A DNA stretch of 64,000 nucleotides from Hyaloperonospora brassicae (taxonomy: Eukaryota; Oomycota; Peronosporomycetes; Peronosporales; Peronosporaceae), in the NCBI GenBank assembly GCA_947650285.1, contig CANTFL010000086.1:930001-994000 (forward strand), given 5' to 3'. The notes under the pieces were generated by a model. That model was not told the origin of the DNA, did not search any database, and was given only the letters and a program-made list of their open reading frames with translations. The position numbers and the translations under genes are program-made. This document shows positions 31,451-42,652 of this stretch, one piece after another (the stretch's first letter is position 1; every line of letters begins with the position of its first letter).

Positions 31451-32736
31451 ATGGCCGCTCCGTTCGCCGTCGAGGAGCAGGCGACTGCGCCCATACACAT
31501 GGACACAGCAATCGAGTCGCAATGGACGCGCTTTGTTGCCGGGGGAGCCGCATCGGCCACTGCAGAGCTCTTGACGCTGCCGATCGACATCACCAAAGTG
31601 CGGCTGCAGACACAGCACCACGGGGGCCCTGTGCTGGGAAGCGGCAGCAGACCCGCCGTCCAGTACAATGGGATGATCCATGCGGCCCAGACGATGGTCC
31701 GGCACGAAGGCATTGGCGCGCTCTGGAACGGCGCGACGCCTGCGCTGCTGCGTCAGGTGTCGTACACGAGCATCTGTATGGCGCTCTACGAACCGCTGCG
31801 CAATGTGTTTGGCGCGACTGCTCGCGGTGACGCGGGGGCGAACGCGGACGTGCCGTTCGTCAACAAGTTCCTGGCCGGCGGCTGCGCTGGCGCCATCGGC
31901 ATCAGTCTCGCCAACCCGTACGCTCGATGACGATGTGCCGTCTTGCTATTGCTATTGCTACTACTGCTGCTTGTGTTGTCAGTGTGCCCATCTGTAGCTG
32001 ACGCTGACGGACGGCACGAACAAACGACTGTCGTCGTCTCCTCTTTCTCTAGTGTCGATGTGATTAAGGTGCGCATGCAGGCGAGTCGCTCGGGCAGGAT
32101 GTACCGCGGCGTGGCGGACGCGTTCTGCACCATTTACCAGCGGGAGGGCGTGCGTGGCTTCTTTCGTGGCATGCCGCCGAATATCCAGCGCGGGTTCATC
32201 GTCAATGCTGCAGAGCTGAGCACGTACGACCACACGAAGGAACTGCTGGTCGCGTCGGGACTGCTGGACGAGGGCGGACTCGCCCACACGAGCGCCAGTT
32301 GCGTGGCCGGACTGGCGGGTGCGACGGCGTCTAATCCGTACGTGGGCCGACTTGTCTTCCCCAGTGCTTTTTCGATTTGCTCGGTGGGAAGAGCAGCGTC
32401 GACGACTGACCACTGTCTCTCTCTCTGTCTTTCGGTGTCTTTCGGTGGGGCGGCGGCGACTGCTGTTGCAATTGCTGGCGGTGGCGCTGGTGGTGCATCT
32501 GCAGGATCGACGTCGTCAAGACGCGGCTCATGAGTCAACCAACGGACGCAAGGGGCAAAGGACTGTATTACAACGGCATGCGCGACTGCATCCGAAAGAC
32601 CTTTCGCGAAGGAGGCGCAAGTGCCTTTTACATGGGCTTTGTCCCCAATTGGATGCGAAAAGCGCCGTGGTGCATCGTCTTCTTCGTCACGTACGAAAAG
32701 TACCGCGCGAGTCTCGCGCCTGTCGACGAGCTGTAG
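31451..32736 (+). CDS. Mitochondrial carrier protein (UCP/dicarboxylate-carrier type)
   Basis: Three exons, 31451-31917, 32053-32337 and 32505-32736, give 327 residues. The protein has the three ~100-residue modules of SLC25 carriers. Each has a P-[IV]-D-x-x-K signature: PIDITKVRLQ in module 1, PVDVIKVRMQ in module 2, and PIDVVKTRLM in module 3, the last two rebuilt exactly at the splice junctions. Downstream Gly/aromatic-rich turns (GALWNGATPALLRQ, GFFRGMPPNIQR, AFYMGFVPNWMRK) match the second half-signatures. Such proteins exchange small anions or protons over the inner mitochondrial membrane; the sequence pattern is nearest the UCP/dicarboxylate/oxoglutarate group, but the substrate is inferred only. 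Both introns split the signature proline codon at the same phase. Confidence 0.93.
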
Positions 32737-33159
32737 ACGAAGGTGGTCGACTCCCTACTGCGAGGCATTAGCCGAGTCAGACGACGAGTTGGGCTGGTGA
32801 GAGCCTCACAAGACCGACGACAAGACGAGGAGAAGACCGCGCTCGACACCCCACTCACTCAACACCTGCATGTTCCCCATCAATGTATTCACAACAGACA
32901 GTCGGTCGGTCCCTCCGCGCCACGATAAATAAGAATACACTCTCCTTCCATGCGCGATTTCTAGCGGGACTCGACACGTGGCTTCACGTCCCTTCGAGCT
33001 TCGACTTCGCTCGTTTTCCTCTGCGACACGATGGGCACACGCTGTATGTACGGCGCCCGCGCCCGCCGCTCTTGCAACCGAGCAGTGTGGCCGTCACAGC
33101 GTTCCAGTCGTTCCTCGCGTCAATGCGCCAGCCTCGAGCGCTAGCTGCCGTCCGTCTGC
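32737..33159. other. Convergent intergenic stretch
   Basis: Lies between the 3' ends of the carrier (plus) and the unrecognised gene at 33160 (minus). GATAAATAAGAATA near 32,925 includes an AATAA-type motif that may serve as the poly(A) signal of the carrier. No gene is supported. Confidence 0.55.
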
Positions 33160-33984
33160 TCAGCACTGCAGCGCCTCAAAGTCGTGCATGTGCATGTACC
33201 ACGTCGAGCGCGGCGGAGTGAGGTAGTGCAAGAGCGACGCGCCCGGCGGCAAGTTCTCGACCAGCTTGTCGCGCAGGTCAATGTACTCGTCCGTGTGGAC
33301 CACACCAATCCGCTGGTTGTCCGTCGGAATGGAAAACTTGCCGCTCTTGGGCAGCATCACGATCGGCAGGCGCTCGACCACGCGGTCTTCGGTCGACCAG
33401 CGGTTGCGCGAGATCACGTGCACGTTCAGCGTCGAGAACGAGCCGTTCATAAAGCGGTTCGAGATCGTGCTCTCGACCGACGGCGCCTGGCTCTCGTCCT
33501 CGTCCTCGTCTTCCGAGTAGCCGTACGCGGGACACGTCCGTCGGCGGCGCGAGTTGTACGCGCTGCTCGTGTTGCTCTTCGTAAACAGCGAGCGGCGGAA
33601 GCGGTCGCGCTCCTGTCGTCGGCTCTCGAGCATTTCTTCGCGCGAGAGGCGCTGCTGCTGCGGCAGATGAGTGCTGTCGGAATCGGTACTCGCTCCGACA
33701 TTCGGCGCGTGGCTACTACTGCCGGCACCGCTTCCATTGGTATTACCGCTGTTGCTGTTGCTGGTAGTGCTGCGGTTAGTGCGGTTGAGTGCGTCCAAGA
33801 GGTTCTGCAGCGCGACAAACGTCTCGTCCACTTCCTCGTCGTCGGCCGAGATACTCGGGTTGTCGTAGCCGAGCGACTTGCGCCGGCCTTTGCACGCCGC
33901 CTTCTTCTTGCTCGGCCGCTCGGGCGTCGCCATGGAATTGTCGCTGTCTGGCTGATGCCACAGGCGCGGGCGTCTGCGAGCCAT
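33160..33984 (-). CDS. Unrecognised protein with a disordered N-terminus and compact C-terminal domain
   Basis: 274 residues in a single frame, starting MARRRPRLWHQ; a second ATG (MATPERPSKKK) lies 17 codons on and could be the true start. The N-terminal 160 residues are low-complexity, with basic clusters (KKKAACKGRRKS), Ser/Asn/Gly runs, and an Arg-rich segment ESRRQERDRFRRS. An acidic run, SEDEDEDES, follows. The last 100 residues look folded: STLNVHVISRNRW, ERLPIVMLPKSGKFSIP, and TDEYIDLRDKLVENLPPGAS. I cannot assign a family. Basic clusters suggest a nuclear protein, which is inference only. Confidence 0.7.
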   Translation of the reverse strand: MARRRPRLWHQPDSDNSMATPERPSKKKAACKGRRKSLGYDNPSISADDEEVDETFVALQNLLDALNRTNRSTTSNSNSGNTNGSGAGSSSHAPNVGASTDSDSTHLPQQQRLSREEMLESRRQERDRFRRSLFTKSNTSSAYNSRRRRTCPAYGYSEDEDEDESQAPSVESTISNRFMNGSFSTLNVHVISRNRWSTEDRVVERLPIVMLPKSGKFSIPTDNQRIGVVHTDEYIDLRDKLVENLPPGASLLHYLTPPRSTWYMHMHDFEALQC

Positions 33985-36911
33985 GTGGAGCGCGCAAGTC
34001 GGCGCGGTGAGAGGTCGAGCAGAGGGCCAGAGGGGCAGTCAGTCGGTCTCTCCTCTGTGCAAGTGAGCGACGCGACCGCTCGGCTCGGCACTGCGAAATC
34101 GATTGTGTGCCGAGGCCGACGAGTGGAGTGGTCTGGTGAACTGGATATCGGTTTGCGCAGGGGAGACACAGCGATTGGCGCAAAGTCGCTGGACTCATCC
34201 CGTTGCTTTTTTGCAGAGCGGCCGTTGAGCGGCTCGTTTCGGGATGGGACGATTAACTGACTGACTGACTGGTGGTCGGCCGGTCTAACTGACTGACTGA
34301 CTGACTGCGGGGCGGTCGGTGTCTGTCTATGCGCGTCACCATAATGCAGTGGCGCCTTTGCTGCATCGCGCACGCCAGAGAGCCCTCGAATCGCCTGTAC
34401 AGCCCCAGGTCCATAAGACGCCCACGTTGCCGTTTGTGGTCCACGTTGGGATCATAAACAAGCCGAGAAAGCGCCGAGACGAGGGCTAGGGTTGAAGTCC
34501 CTGGTCTCGAAGCCACGCCGTCCAGATAGCCGACGCTGCCCCCGTCCCCGTCCCCCGTCCCCGTCCCCCGTCCCCCACGAGCAGAACGTGCCGTTGCGGC
34601 CGACAGGCCACTCGCTTCCGTCACATCAGTCGCTCGCGGTCGCGGACGCGCCATAGAGTAGCCAAGTCGCGCCGTTTTTCGATGCGTTCAGCCAGGGCAA
34701 CGTCGTTGGCGTTTACCAGTGAAACATGTCGCACGTCTATTTCTTGTTGCCGCGTCTCGTTTGACCTCCAGTCACCCACCCACCCACCTCCACCCACGCA
34801 GGACAGTAGTAGAAGCAGTACCGCGCAAGCCCTGAACTGGCCTTGGCGCGCAGTAAAGTCTGATAACGTGCGGTTACCGCATCGTTTATGTGCGCCGCCC
34901 AGCTTCAACATCCGTGGCGCAGGCTCAACTACATCTACGACGACTGTTGACGCACTACCCGCCAGAGACCGAAAAGCCAATGGAGGTGGACATTGCCGGC
35001 AAAACAGATCGACGGACTCGAGAAACGGTGCGGCTCCGGCTCATCACGTTCCGCGCCATTCCGCACGCTCAGTGGCGATCATCGACGCGTCGACGTCTTC
35101 TGCTTTCGTTTGCTCTCCCGATCGCTGGAGTCCATGACACGAGATCAACGGTAAACTTGGCAGTGGATGCAGGTAGTGTCGATCTAGAGGCACAGCAGTA
35201 GTCGGCCATTGAGCAGAGCCCCTCTCGGGCGGACTCGATCCGATCGGTCTCCTTTCTGTTTTACTGAGCCTCCGTCCAGTACCGAACGCACACACTGCGC
35301 TTTCTCCTGAACCCTCTGATCACTTGCTACGTACGCGGTGTCAGAGGAGACACATGCGTCGTTGTTGACAGGCGTACCCACACTTAGGTACGTACTGCCG
35401 GATAGCGTCAATTGGGGCAGACGTGGCAGTCTGAGACACAACGACCGAAGAAGCGCTGATGCAGAAATAGAACTTGACCGTTTCTCTCGTCTGCGAGGAG
35501 ACGAATCAGAAAAAAATAGAGCCATGCGGATCGGCGCGCAGAAACAGCGCACACGAGCTCATGTAGCACGTGGAAGCACGACGTCGAGACAAGGACTGCT
35601 TTACATTTGCTGCTGCTGCAGCTGCTGTAGCACGACGCAGCGATGAGCACGCGCAGAGCCACACCCGTGACACTGTCGAAGCGGCAACTTCTGTTGGCAT
35701 CGACCATCAGGTTGCAGCGGTTTGCACAAGTGCGTTGTGTTTCGCCTCTCTTTCCAGCAACAGAACGCACAATCTGCTGCTGGTTTATCCGCCAGCGGTT
35801 CGGTCGCGTTCGCGGCGACGGGGGCGTAGAACGAGCACGAACGCACGCGACCCAACAACGTCGATCGCAAACGGTACGTGACCGGCGAATGAATCAGAGC
35901 ATCGCAAGGTGTGGGAAAGTCTCGAGCTGGAACGGACGTCTTTGTTGTGCGGTTGGCTCGCTCGCTCACAGCGACGATCAGCGATTCTGCCGACCGGTCG
36001 AGGCGGACACACTGTGCTGATGCGCATGGATTTTTCTAGAGCAGAGAGTTTGTGGTGAAGATGGCCTTTGGGCTACGAGTAGACGGAGCGTCGTCGTGGA
36101 TGCCGTTCCCCTCGAGTCGTCGAGTCGTCAGGTGATGGCATTAGCTGAAGGGATAGGGAGGTTCGATCACGAAAGCAGCAGCAGCAGCAGAGTCGATGGC
36201 TCGCTTGCAACTGAAAGACACGTGCGACGCGTAGACAGACGTCGGATGACGAGCGATGTGGACTCGACACCATGTGTGGGTACGACGCTGTCGAGTCCAT
36301 CGTGGCTTGGAAAGCAGCGAGCGGGCCACATCGTCGCCAATACTTACTCGTCTGCCCAATGGATCCAGAGTGGATCGAGCCATCTCGACTGACGCTCTGG
36401 CTCTATTCTGGACCGCTGCGGACGTAGCTCACACGAAGAAGCAGACGGCCGTACGTACGTGAGCGTTCAAGCCAAGTCAGCATGAGTCAGTCGTGACCAC
36501 GCCGTCGTTTGCAGCGACACGCAGTCGACTGCGCACGAAGAGCACACGGACAAAGTCGTCTCGATCCACTGCCTCATTACTGACTGATTACATCCAATGA
36601 TGTCGTGCAGGCTGCATCGTACGCACAAACTGGGGTCTCGCCCCGCACGTGTGAGCCGTAGAGAGAAGAGGAGGGCACGACCACGTTGTCAAGTACGTAC
36701 ACCCCCCCCACCCCCCCGTCACAAACGACCTCTACTACAACGAGGCAGTCACTGCCAGTGAAAAGACGCGTACCAGAGCAACAAGAGACAGCGAACACGT
36801 CAGTTATATCCAGTTGCAGCGTATCCAGCAGCGACACGGGAGCTCGTCGCTCGCTCGTGTGCTTGTGTACCCACTACCGCTACTACCCCTCCACCGCCTG
36901 TGTTCGTCGCG
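33985..36911. other. 2.9-kb stretch with no secure gene
   Basis: CTGA tetranucleotide copies lie near 34,257-34,306, and a CCCCGTCC tandem run at 34,533-34,576. Two minus-strand open frames (34,253-34,654 and 34,621-34,980) contain plausible segments such as NDVALAERIEKRRDLATLWR and LVYDPNVDHKRQRGR, but no exon model joins them and no family is recognised. The remaining sequence to 36,911 shows only short frames. The promoter of the gene at 33160 occupies the left end. Confidence 0.45.
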
Positions 36912-37334
36912 CTACAGAATCACGGGGTTCTCGCCCACCTCGTGAGCAAACTCGTGCTTGTCGTCCAGAAAGATCTTGAGCTTCTTGTCCTGCAGCGCCC
37001 GCATGCGGTTGCGCGGCAGCATCCCGAACACGGCCTTGCGCAGGACGTCCTGCGGCTTGCGCGCAAAGAGCTCTTTGGCCGTGCGCTGCTTCAGCCCGCC
37101 CGGGTGGCCCGTGTGCCAGCGGTACAACTTGTTGTTCCACTTATTGCCCGTGAGCACAATGTCTTTGGCATTGAGCACCACCACGTAGTCCCCGCAGTCC
37201 ACGTTGGGCGCGTACGTGGGCTTGTGCTTGCCGCGCAGGATGGGCGCGAGCTGCGACGCCAGGCGACCCAACACCTGTCCCTTGGCGTCGACCACGTGCC
37301 ACGCCACTTTCGAAGCCAGAGCGATCTTGCTCAT
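36912..37334 (-). CDS. MRPL13: Ribosomal protein uL13, mitochondrial (bacterial L13 type)
   Basis: 140 residues starting MSKIALASKVAWHVVDA, close to the bacterial L13 length of about 142. Motifs of the bacterial-type family are all present: VDAKGQVLGRLASQLA, LRGKHKPTYAPNVDCGDYVV, VLTGNKWNNKLYRWHTGHPGG, LFARKPQDVLRKAVFGMLPR, and a C-terminal LKIFLDDKHEFAHE. This differs from the cytosolic RPL13A type, so a mitochondrial large-subunit role is inferred. The frame remains open 23 codons upstream (to 37403) with a hydrophobic, Arg-containing stretch that might act as a presequence if translation starts earlier. Single exon. Confidence 0.93.
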   Translation of the reverse strand: MSKIALASKVAWHVVDAKGQVLGRLASQLAPILRGKHKPTYAPNVDCGDYVVVLNAKDIVLTGNKWNNKLYRWHTGHPGGLKQRTAKELFARKPQDVLRKAVFGMLPRNRMRALQDKKLKIFLDDKHEFAHEVGENPVIL

Positions 37335-37812
37335 GATGCGGCCAGCGGAGACGGAAAGAAGACACACGCAGCGAGAGAGAGCGAGCGGGAGACACAGAGG
37401 CAACGTGCGCAGTCAGGCGGCAAGAGGTTTTGGCGCTGCTGATGGCGACCACTCGTTCACCGATCGCGTGGCTGTCTTTATGTCTGTCGATCGACCCACT
37501 CACTCACTCACCCACGAAGCTGACCGAGAAACCGCTTTTGGGTGACACGAGACAACAGCCCAAATGGGTTTTATCAAGTGCCGGATCCCGAGGGACGCAG
37601 CACTCGATCGACTGCTTACTTATCCAGACGTGATGTGTCCACCTCTTTTCAAGCTGGTCGAAAACAAATGTGTCTCGCCTCTTTTCAAGCTGTCGAAAAC
37701 GGAAACCGTCAACAATACCACCTGCGCATTCCTCACTTTTTGACACTCTCGACGCTTCGATTCGTGACGTCAAAAGAGGACTCGGGACCGATCGAGGCGC
37801 TCCTTCTCTGCC
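37335..37812. other. Divergent promoter region between uL13 and PRKRIP1
   Basis: 478 bp between two start codons on opposite strands. It contains ACTCACTC copies near 37,497-37,510 and two related AAGCTG-containing segments near 37,648-37,695. No gene is seen. Confidence 0.6.
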
Positions 37813-38582
37813 ATGGGCCGCTACACGACAACGCAGACGTTCAGCGACCAGGACGCACAGGGAGCTGCGGTGCCGTATGCGTCGGCAGCCACGACGTCGT
37901 CTGCGCCGTCGGACGCGAGCGCCGCGCCCACTCACGACGCAAAGGACGCGGCGGGTCTTCGTGTCAAGCGCGTCGATAATGTCTCTGGCAGCGGCGCAGG
38001 CGCTGGTAGCGGAGACTTTCACACGTATCGGGCGTCGCGGAGACGGTACGTAGGGCCAGAGCTGTGTTACATGCGTCGTCAACGACCCGTTGTGTACTTA
38101 CCAGGCCCTCGTGCATGACGTGGACGATGTTGGTCAACAATGGGAACGGGGTCTATTTTTGACACCGGTGTGGGCGGTGTTTTTGACACAGTGAGATGGA
38201 GCGCGTTGCCGCTATGGAGCAGCGGTACAAGCAGAACAAGGCGCAGCAGGAGTTTGAAGAGAGGCGCAAGCGCAACGCCGAGGAGTTCCAAGCCAAGGCC
38301 GAGAAACGCGCGGCCAAGCGACGACGACGCAAAGAACGAGCCAAAGCACTGGCCATGGGAGGCGACTCAGACGGGCGAAAGGCGAACGAGAATGAGGCGA
38401 GTGCAGAGCAGAAAGTGCCGGTGCTGGAGACGCCAGGCGGCGTGCCCGAGATTCCAAACGACGGGAGTTTTCTGGAAAAGATGCTGGCGCTGCAGAAGGA
38501 ACAGGAAGAGGACAAGCAAGAGGAACAGGTGACGGAGGATGGGAAGAGGGACGCGAGTGAACACGGTTCGAGGACCACGTAG
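37813..38582 (+). CDS. PRKRIP1: PRKR-interacting protein 1 homologue (DUF1168)
   Basis: Two exons, 37813-38045 and 38192-38582 (intron 146 nt), give 207 residues. The family hallmark GAGSGDFHTYRASRRR ends exon 1, and the splice continues in frame with EMERVAAMEQRYKQ. This is followed by a long basic coiled helix (FEERRKRNAEEFQAKAEKR, AAKRRRRKERAKAL), exactly as in animal PRKRIP1, where this helix spans the catalytic spliceosome (C complex) and touches U2 snRNP proteins. The N-terminal 60 residues are Ala/Ser-rich and the C-terminus is acidic and Glu-rich (EQEEDKQEEQ). A role as nuclear spliceosome component is inferred from homology. Confidence 0.9.
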
Positions 38583-40576
38583 AGAGGTGAGGGCCGAGGC
38601 GGTGCTTGTGGTGTGCTTTTTGCCTGTTTCGCTTGTTGTAAACGGTGTGTTGTACTTCTCGTGGATAGACAGACAGAGACGTCTGCTGCTGCTGCTCGAC
38701 GAGCGCGGAAGAGTTTTGGTGATCGGTTTTTGCCAGGTGGAAGACAAGCGCGACGTCGTGTTGCATGCACTTGGTGCGCTCGCAATCGACTGCCAGGCAA
38801 AGTGTGCATGTGACTATGGAAAGAAGACGCATGCGGGATACTGGCCTTCTGCACGGTTGAAGCTATGACGCAGGTGCCCGTGGAAGATGGGTTACACGTC
38901 GGTAGTGCAGTCCCACAACTCGTTGGCTTCACGATAATGCAGCATGCAACTGCGTCTTGCTGGCGGTGTAGCTTTGGTCTCATACCGTTCGACGTCGAGC
39001 GAGCAGCGTCGAGTACGAGCCACCGCACGAAAGCGCGATTGTCAAGCCAGAATAACACGACCAGAGGACGCATGATCGGTGTGGTGTTGTTTGGGCTTTG
39101 TCCGAGTTCGTTGGGTCAAGCGGCGCGTACCGCTTGCAACACGTGGGACCTGCAGGTATGCCGTCGTGTAGCCTGTGAAGCTGGACGGCCCGGTAGCCAG
39201 AACGAAAATGGTGCAACGAAGCAGCGTGACACCGCTCCGCCAGCGACATCGTCCGCCCATTTACTGGACAAGCTGCTTGTGGCGTTTTGCCATGTTGGAA
39301 CGTTACTTGACCAACGACTTGTGGGGGACCAGCTTCGTGGCTTTAGCAAGAGGTTTTGTCCACTGCAAAACGCTCTGCGTCCATGCACTTCGTCCAGCAA
39401 CCACATTGTCATCGCGTCCCTCATGGATTGCACAATACAGAGCTGAACCATTCCAGACCCTCTTTGATTTGGGAGCGGCAAAGTGCATTCCGAGTCACTC
39501 CGCGTTCACACATATTTGCATACCTGCAGCACTATTACCACGAACGCCATCGGACACCTGGCATCCACGTCAAGCACGTGAACAACCATGAGGCATTGTG
39601 CTCCCCAAGTGTCGATAATGCCATGTCTCGTCCCCTCCTCTTCTCGGCTCGATTGATAGCGTCCCCTCCATCAATTGTCACGGTCCTGTCGCCCTCTTCA
39701 CGTCATGCCGAACAGCCCGCGTCAGCATCCAGTGACGACGTACTCGTTTTGCTGAAGTTAGCTCTGCGCGGCCACTACTCTATTGGATCGGAAGGCGCGA
39801 AGTTCGAGCCACGTTGAAAAGTCTCAGATCGATGAGCACTGCCAGATCGACTGCCCTCGCAGCCACTTGTACTGCGTCCGTCGTCAATACCTTTCAAGCG
39901 CGAAGACACTTCTGGTCGTGAGTCGTTTTCGAATGAAAAAAGAGCGCCCACAGCACTTTGCGCGATGATACCATTTCGCATTGGCGGCATCCACGCGTTC
40001 TGTCGCCCTGCAGTGGCTGGCAATAGCACACATTGTAGCGAGTTCGGATTGTCTTCCGGTCCGCCACGACAATACGTCCACGCAACGTACCTTTCAGCCT
40101 CATGATAGCATTCAGCGTGCCAAGATCACAAGCTGCTGCTTAGTCGGACATTTTCCAGCACCAAGTGCTCATTCTATCCGCGTTCGAGCACCTTTCGTTC
40201 TTGGTGACGACTTCATATATCGTCCGGTGCCGTAAAAGCAGTCAAGCTGTCACTGAAGAGACTGTACGATCATACACACTCGACCAGACCACAGACCGTG
40301 TACCGTTCAGTCCTTCCTCGCAGGACACGCCCCGTGCCTAACAAGTACACACACACACAGACTTTGGGCGACATCCAGCACAAGTGTGGAAAACGACACG
40401 AGTGTTAGTGCATAGAGACTGCTCAGCAACTGCGTTCTCCACCGGCACCATGTAGACACGAGCGACAGCTGCAAGTCAACGCACGCATTCACACATCGCC
40501 ATGGAATTAAGCAATGGATTAGTGACTGCAGCTACCCGACTCCTTCAGCACCATCCGACAAGCCACGAGCGCCCGT
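38583..40576. other. 2.0-kb stretch between PRKRIP1 and OLA1 without a secure gene
   Basis: The two genes converge on this interval. Open frames on both strands at 38.9-39.6 kb and 39.8-40.1 kb have no recognisable motif or consistent exon chain. Confidence 0.45.
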
Positions 40577-41986
40577 CTAGTTGTTGAACTTGAAGAATAT
40601 AATGTCGCCGTCTTGGACCTCGTACTTCTTGCCCTGCTGCTTGAGTTTGCCAGCCTTCTTGACCGCCTCTTCGGTTCCCACTGCAAAGCAGAGAACAAGA
40701 CGCGCACATACACACAACGTCAACTCGATCCCTGCCACAGCTCCTGCAAATAAGTACGTCGCTGCACGTACGCTCTTTCAAGTCGGCAAACGCCTGCACT
40801 TCGGCCATGATGAAGCCCTTCTCAAAGTCCGTATGGATCACTCCAGCCGCCTGGGGGGCCAATCGGCCTTTGCGGATGGTCCATCCACGCACTTCGTCCT
40901 TCCCAGCCGTGAAAAAGTGGACCAACCCGAGCGCCTGGTACCCCATGCGAAGCACGCGGTTCAAGACCGACTTGTGCGTCGGGTTCTCCTTCGTGTACGT
41001 CTCGAGCTGACCAGCAGCTTCGAGGTCCAGCAGCTCGAGCTCAAACTCGCAGCTCAGCGGAACCACAGGCTCGTTGCCACCGCGTTCCTTGACGTACTCG
41101 GCAATCTGCGGCAAGTACTTGTTGCTCTTGCGCAAGTAGTCGCGCTTGCTCACGTTGATGAGGTAGACCACGGGCTTGGCCGTGAGCAGCTGCATCGTGT
41201 TGAGGATCTCCACCTCCTGGGCCGACCACGAGCCAAACGACACGTCTTTGCCGGCCTCGAGCCACTCTTGGATCTTGCACAGCGCGTCGTACTCGAGCTT
41301 CTTCTCCTTGCCGCCCACCCCGCGCTCGGCGAGTTTCTTGACACCGATCGACTCCTTCTTGACGCGCTCAATGTCCTTGAGCCGCAGTTCTTCCTGGATG
41401 ATCTTCATGTCCCGCACGGGGTCCACATTGCCTTCAACGTGCGTCACTTCGGTCGAGTCGAACGCCCGCACCATGTGGTAAATCGCGTCCACCGCCTGGA
41501 TGTGCGACAAAAAGGCATTGCCGAGCCCAGCGCCTTCGGCTGCGCCCCGGACGAGACCGGCAATGTCCGTGATCGACATCACGGGCGGCACGACGCTCGT
41601 GGGCTGGTACTTGTCCACGAGCCAATTGAACCGCTGGTCCGGCAGCGGGACGACGGCATCGTTCGGGTCGATCGTGCAGAAGGGAAAGTTCTCGGCCGGG
41701 ATGTGGAGCTTCGACAGGCAGTTGAAGAACGTGCTCTTGCCGACGTTCGGGACGCCGACGATCCCGATCTTGACGTTGTTGCCCGGGCGGCCGAGATACG
41801 TGCGCGTGGGCTATTGCAGATGGACAATAGAGACGGCAGTGTCAGCAGGAATAGGGGACAGGGAGGCAGCTGTCACGTGAATGCGACACACACACATGTA
41901 CAGAGAGGGACAGAGAGAGAGAGAGAGAGAGGGCGGGGCGCGACGTACGTACGTACCTCTTCGGCTTTCTTTCCTTTTGGCGGCAT
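40577..41986 (-). CDS. OLA1: Obg-like ATPase 1 (OLA1/YchF)
   Basis: Exons 41986-41957, 41810-40772 and 40680-40577 give 390 residues. Exon 1 encodes only [10 protein letters not shown], the typical basic lead of eukaryotic OLA1. The P-loop GVPNVGKST is at residues 29-37, switch [22 protein letters not shown] follows, and the coiled-coil insert lies between about 130 and 200. The C-terminal TGS domain includes [18 protein letters not shown] and ends in [16 protein letters not shown]1 binds and hydrolyses ATP and associates with ribosomes, regulating translation and stress responses. The base-recognition (G4) motif reads NVSK where most orthologues have NxSE; this is unusual. Intron 1 contains a GA run and a GTACGTACGTACG donor. 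Confidence 0.96.

Positions 41987-42652
<666 letters not shown>

Noticed and set aside
33184..34260. 358-codon plus-strand frame opposite the gene at 33160
   Set aside because: Antisense shadow in GC-rich DNA; Arg/Val/Ala-rich, no motif, and it runs through the promoter of the opposite gene.
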